The translations under genes were made by a program, and so were the position numbers. Under the pieces are notes generated by a model. That model searched no databases. It was not told where the DNA came from and saw nothing but the letters and a program-made list of their open reading frames with translations. Shown here in pieces: positions 63,014 to 64,000 of a stretch of 64,000 bases of DNA (within the stretch, counting starts at the first letter, position 1; every line of letters begins with the position of its first letter). Source of the stretch: Cytobacillus gottheilii (GTDB lineage Bacteria > Bacillota > Bacilli > Bacillales > Cytobacillaceae); contig NZ_KV440945.1 of assembly GCF_001636345.1 (NCBI RefSeq), forward strand, positions 1,961,631 through 2,025,630, read 5' to 3'.

Positions 63014-63021
63014 TTTATATT

Positions 63022-63055
63022 AAAAAAGGATGTCCTCAGTTGGCATCCTTTTTCT
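63022..63055 (+). terminator. Terminator of brxA
   Basis: AAAAAAGGATG pairs with CATCCTTTTT around TCCTCAGTTGG. Confidence 0.88.
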
Positions 63056-63081
63056 CGTATTAAACTGAGCAGGTGAATATT

Positions 63082-63867
63082 ATGTTATTAACAACATGTG
63101 GTAGACCAGATGAACAAAACATTCAGCAAGCGAGACAAGCTGCAGAACAATTGGGAATTCGATTTGTTTACAGAAAAAAGAGATCGATTCAGAGCATACA
63201 AGAACAGGAAAATAGTGATTGCATCGTATTTGGCAAAGAAAGACTGGAACTTTACCTAAAAGGTGAAAGAGAACCCTTCTTTTTCCATCCTAATTCAGCG
63301 ATGTTTAGAATGAAAAGAATCATCAGAGATGAACATGATCCTTTTCTTACAGCGTGTAATCTGTCTGAAGGAAACTCATTTTTAGATTGTACTTTAGGAT
63401 TAGCCGGTGACAGCATAATGGCTAGTTATGCGGTTGGTTCAACTGGGGAAGTGGCAGGGATTGAAGCAAATCCTTTTATTGCTTATATTGTAAAGAATGG
63501 TTTGCGAACCTGGAGTTCTGGCGTTGCAGAAATGGATGAAGCCATGAAGAGGATTACTGTCAGGCAGGGATATGCATTAAATGTTCTAAAAAACCTCCCT
63601 GATAACCGTTTCGATTGTGTATATTTTGATCCCATGTTTGAGGAAAGCATTGATGCTTCAGAAGGCATTAAAACATTAAAGAATTTCGCCGTATATGAAC
63701 CATTTACTTCTGAATTGATTAATGAAGCGATCAGAGTTGCAAAAGATCGTGTAGTTTTAAAGGATCATTTTCGCAGTGAAAAATTTATAAATTACAACTT
63801 TGAAGTAATCAAAAGAAAAAGCGCAAAATTTCACTATGGAATTAAATTAAAAGAAAGCAATAACTAA
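63082..63867 (+). CDS. ypiP: Class I SAM-dependent methyltransferase YpiP, 261 aa
   Basis: N-terminal module (1-75) precedes a Rossmann methyltransferase with motif I SFLDCTLGLAGDSIMAS (about 102-118), an EAN acidic loop (GIEANPF) and YFDPMFEES, an NPPY-like catalytic segment. YpiP of B. subtilis is adjacent to yphP. The ATG at 63082 has AGGTGA at the right distance, GTG at 63073 is less fitting. A strong terminator follows. Confidence 0.85.
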   Translation: MLLTTCGRPDEQNIQQARQAAEQLGIRFVYRKKRSIQSIQEQENSDCIVFGKERLELYLKGEREPFFFHPNSAMFRMKRIIRDEHDPFLTACNLSEGNSFLDCTLGLAGDSIMASYAVGSTGEVAGIEANPFIAYIVKNGLRTWSSGVAEMDEAMKRITVRQGYALNVLKNLPDNRFDCVYFDPMFEESIDASEGIKTLKNFAVYEPFTSELINEAIRVAKDRVVLKDHFRSEKFINYNFEVIKRKSAKFHYGIKLKESNN

Positions 63868-63918
63868 TAAAGGATTGACTCGGGGAATACTTCTTTCCAA
63901 GTCAATCCTTTATTAGTA
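63863..63918 (+). terminator. Terminator of ypiP
   Basis: ACTAATAAAGGATTGACT pairs perfectly with AGTCAATCCTTTATTAGT. The remaining 63919-64000 shows no gene or other structure. Confidence 0.9.
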
Positions 63919-64000
63919 TCTGATTTTATTAATGAACAGCATAAAGCAACTAAGCTGATTTTAATCTAATCTGCGATAGCAAGGTAAATAAAATAGGCAA

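Overview
The window looks like chromosome from an endospore-forming, low-GC Gram-positive bacterium of the Bacillaceae. Evidence for this is the AGGAGG-type ribosome sites, strong rho-independent terminators, a type-B RNase P RNA, spore genes (cotD, sspL, a yppG-like gene), a xpt guanine riboswitch and DynA. Gene order broadly follows the Bacillus subtilis ypp-to-yph segment as I remember it: yppE, yppF, yppG, mrfA/mrfB, cotD, ypsA, gpsB, rnpB, ypsC, ypvA, ypwA, xpt-pbuX, bpsA-bpsB, dynA, ypcP, sspL, ypdQ/ypeP/ypeQ, cspD, ypgQ, ypgR, brxA and ypiP. The species cannot be fixed from sequence alone. I see no prophage, transposase, tRNA or CRISPR array.

Layout. 1-2.6 kb: small ypp genes. 2.8-9.2 kb: an orphan peptide-type ABC permease pair, an Hsp20, a short-form hybrid cluster protein (hcp), a Cys-rich pentapeptide protein and a Crp/Fnr regulator. 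9.5-13.1 kb: the MrfAB DNA-repair pair behind a LexA-like box. 13.2-22.9 kb: cotD, ypsA, gpsB, rnpB, ypsC, ypvA, an MFS pump, ypwA and an EamA exporter. 23-25.3 kb: a three-gene ba3-type oxidase operon. 25.6-30.2 kb: guanine riboswitch with xpt-pbuX, then bpsAB and a Fur-boxed micropeptide. 30.3-40.5 kb: dynA, sulfurtransferase, ypcP, sspL, two RNase H-like genes and cspD. 40.6-47.3 kb: the mntABCD manganese importer, topB and mntR. 47.4-53 kb: maa, a methyltransferase, an AIM24 protein, metA and fhs. 53-64 kb: a 1025-residue GNAT/beta-sandwich protein, an amidohydrolase, degV-like, ypgQ, an ABC-F protein, ypgR, brxA and ypiP.

Links between genes. GTGA-N6-TCAC palindromes lie upstream of both hcp and the ba3 oxidase, and a Crp/Fnr-type regulator lies in the same window, which suggests a small respiration or nitrosative-stress regulon. 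MntR-like boxes precede mntABCD, and mntR lies about 2.6 kb beyond the end of mntD. Four copies of a GC-rich intergenic repeat of about 125 bp have compensatory changes in one arm pair. Two of them carry an extra AT-rich hairpin module.

The most original-looking items are the 1025-residue fusion protein with a 19-codon upstream ORF, the micropeptide under two Fur-type boxes, a hairpin that covers the Shine-Dalgarno of a 57-residue ORF, and the structured repeat family. All functional statements come from motif reading and memory of families. No search was run.
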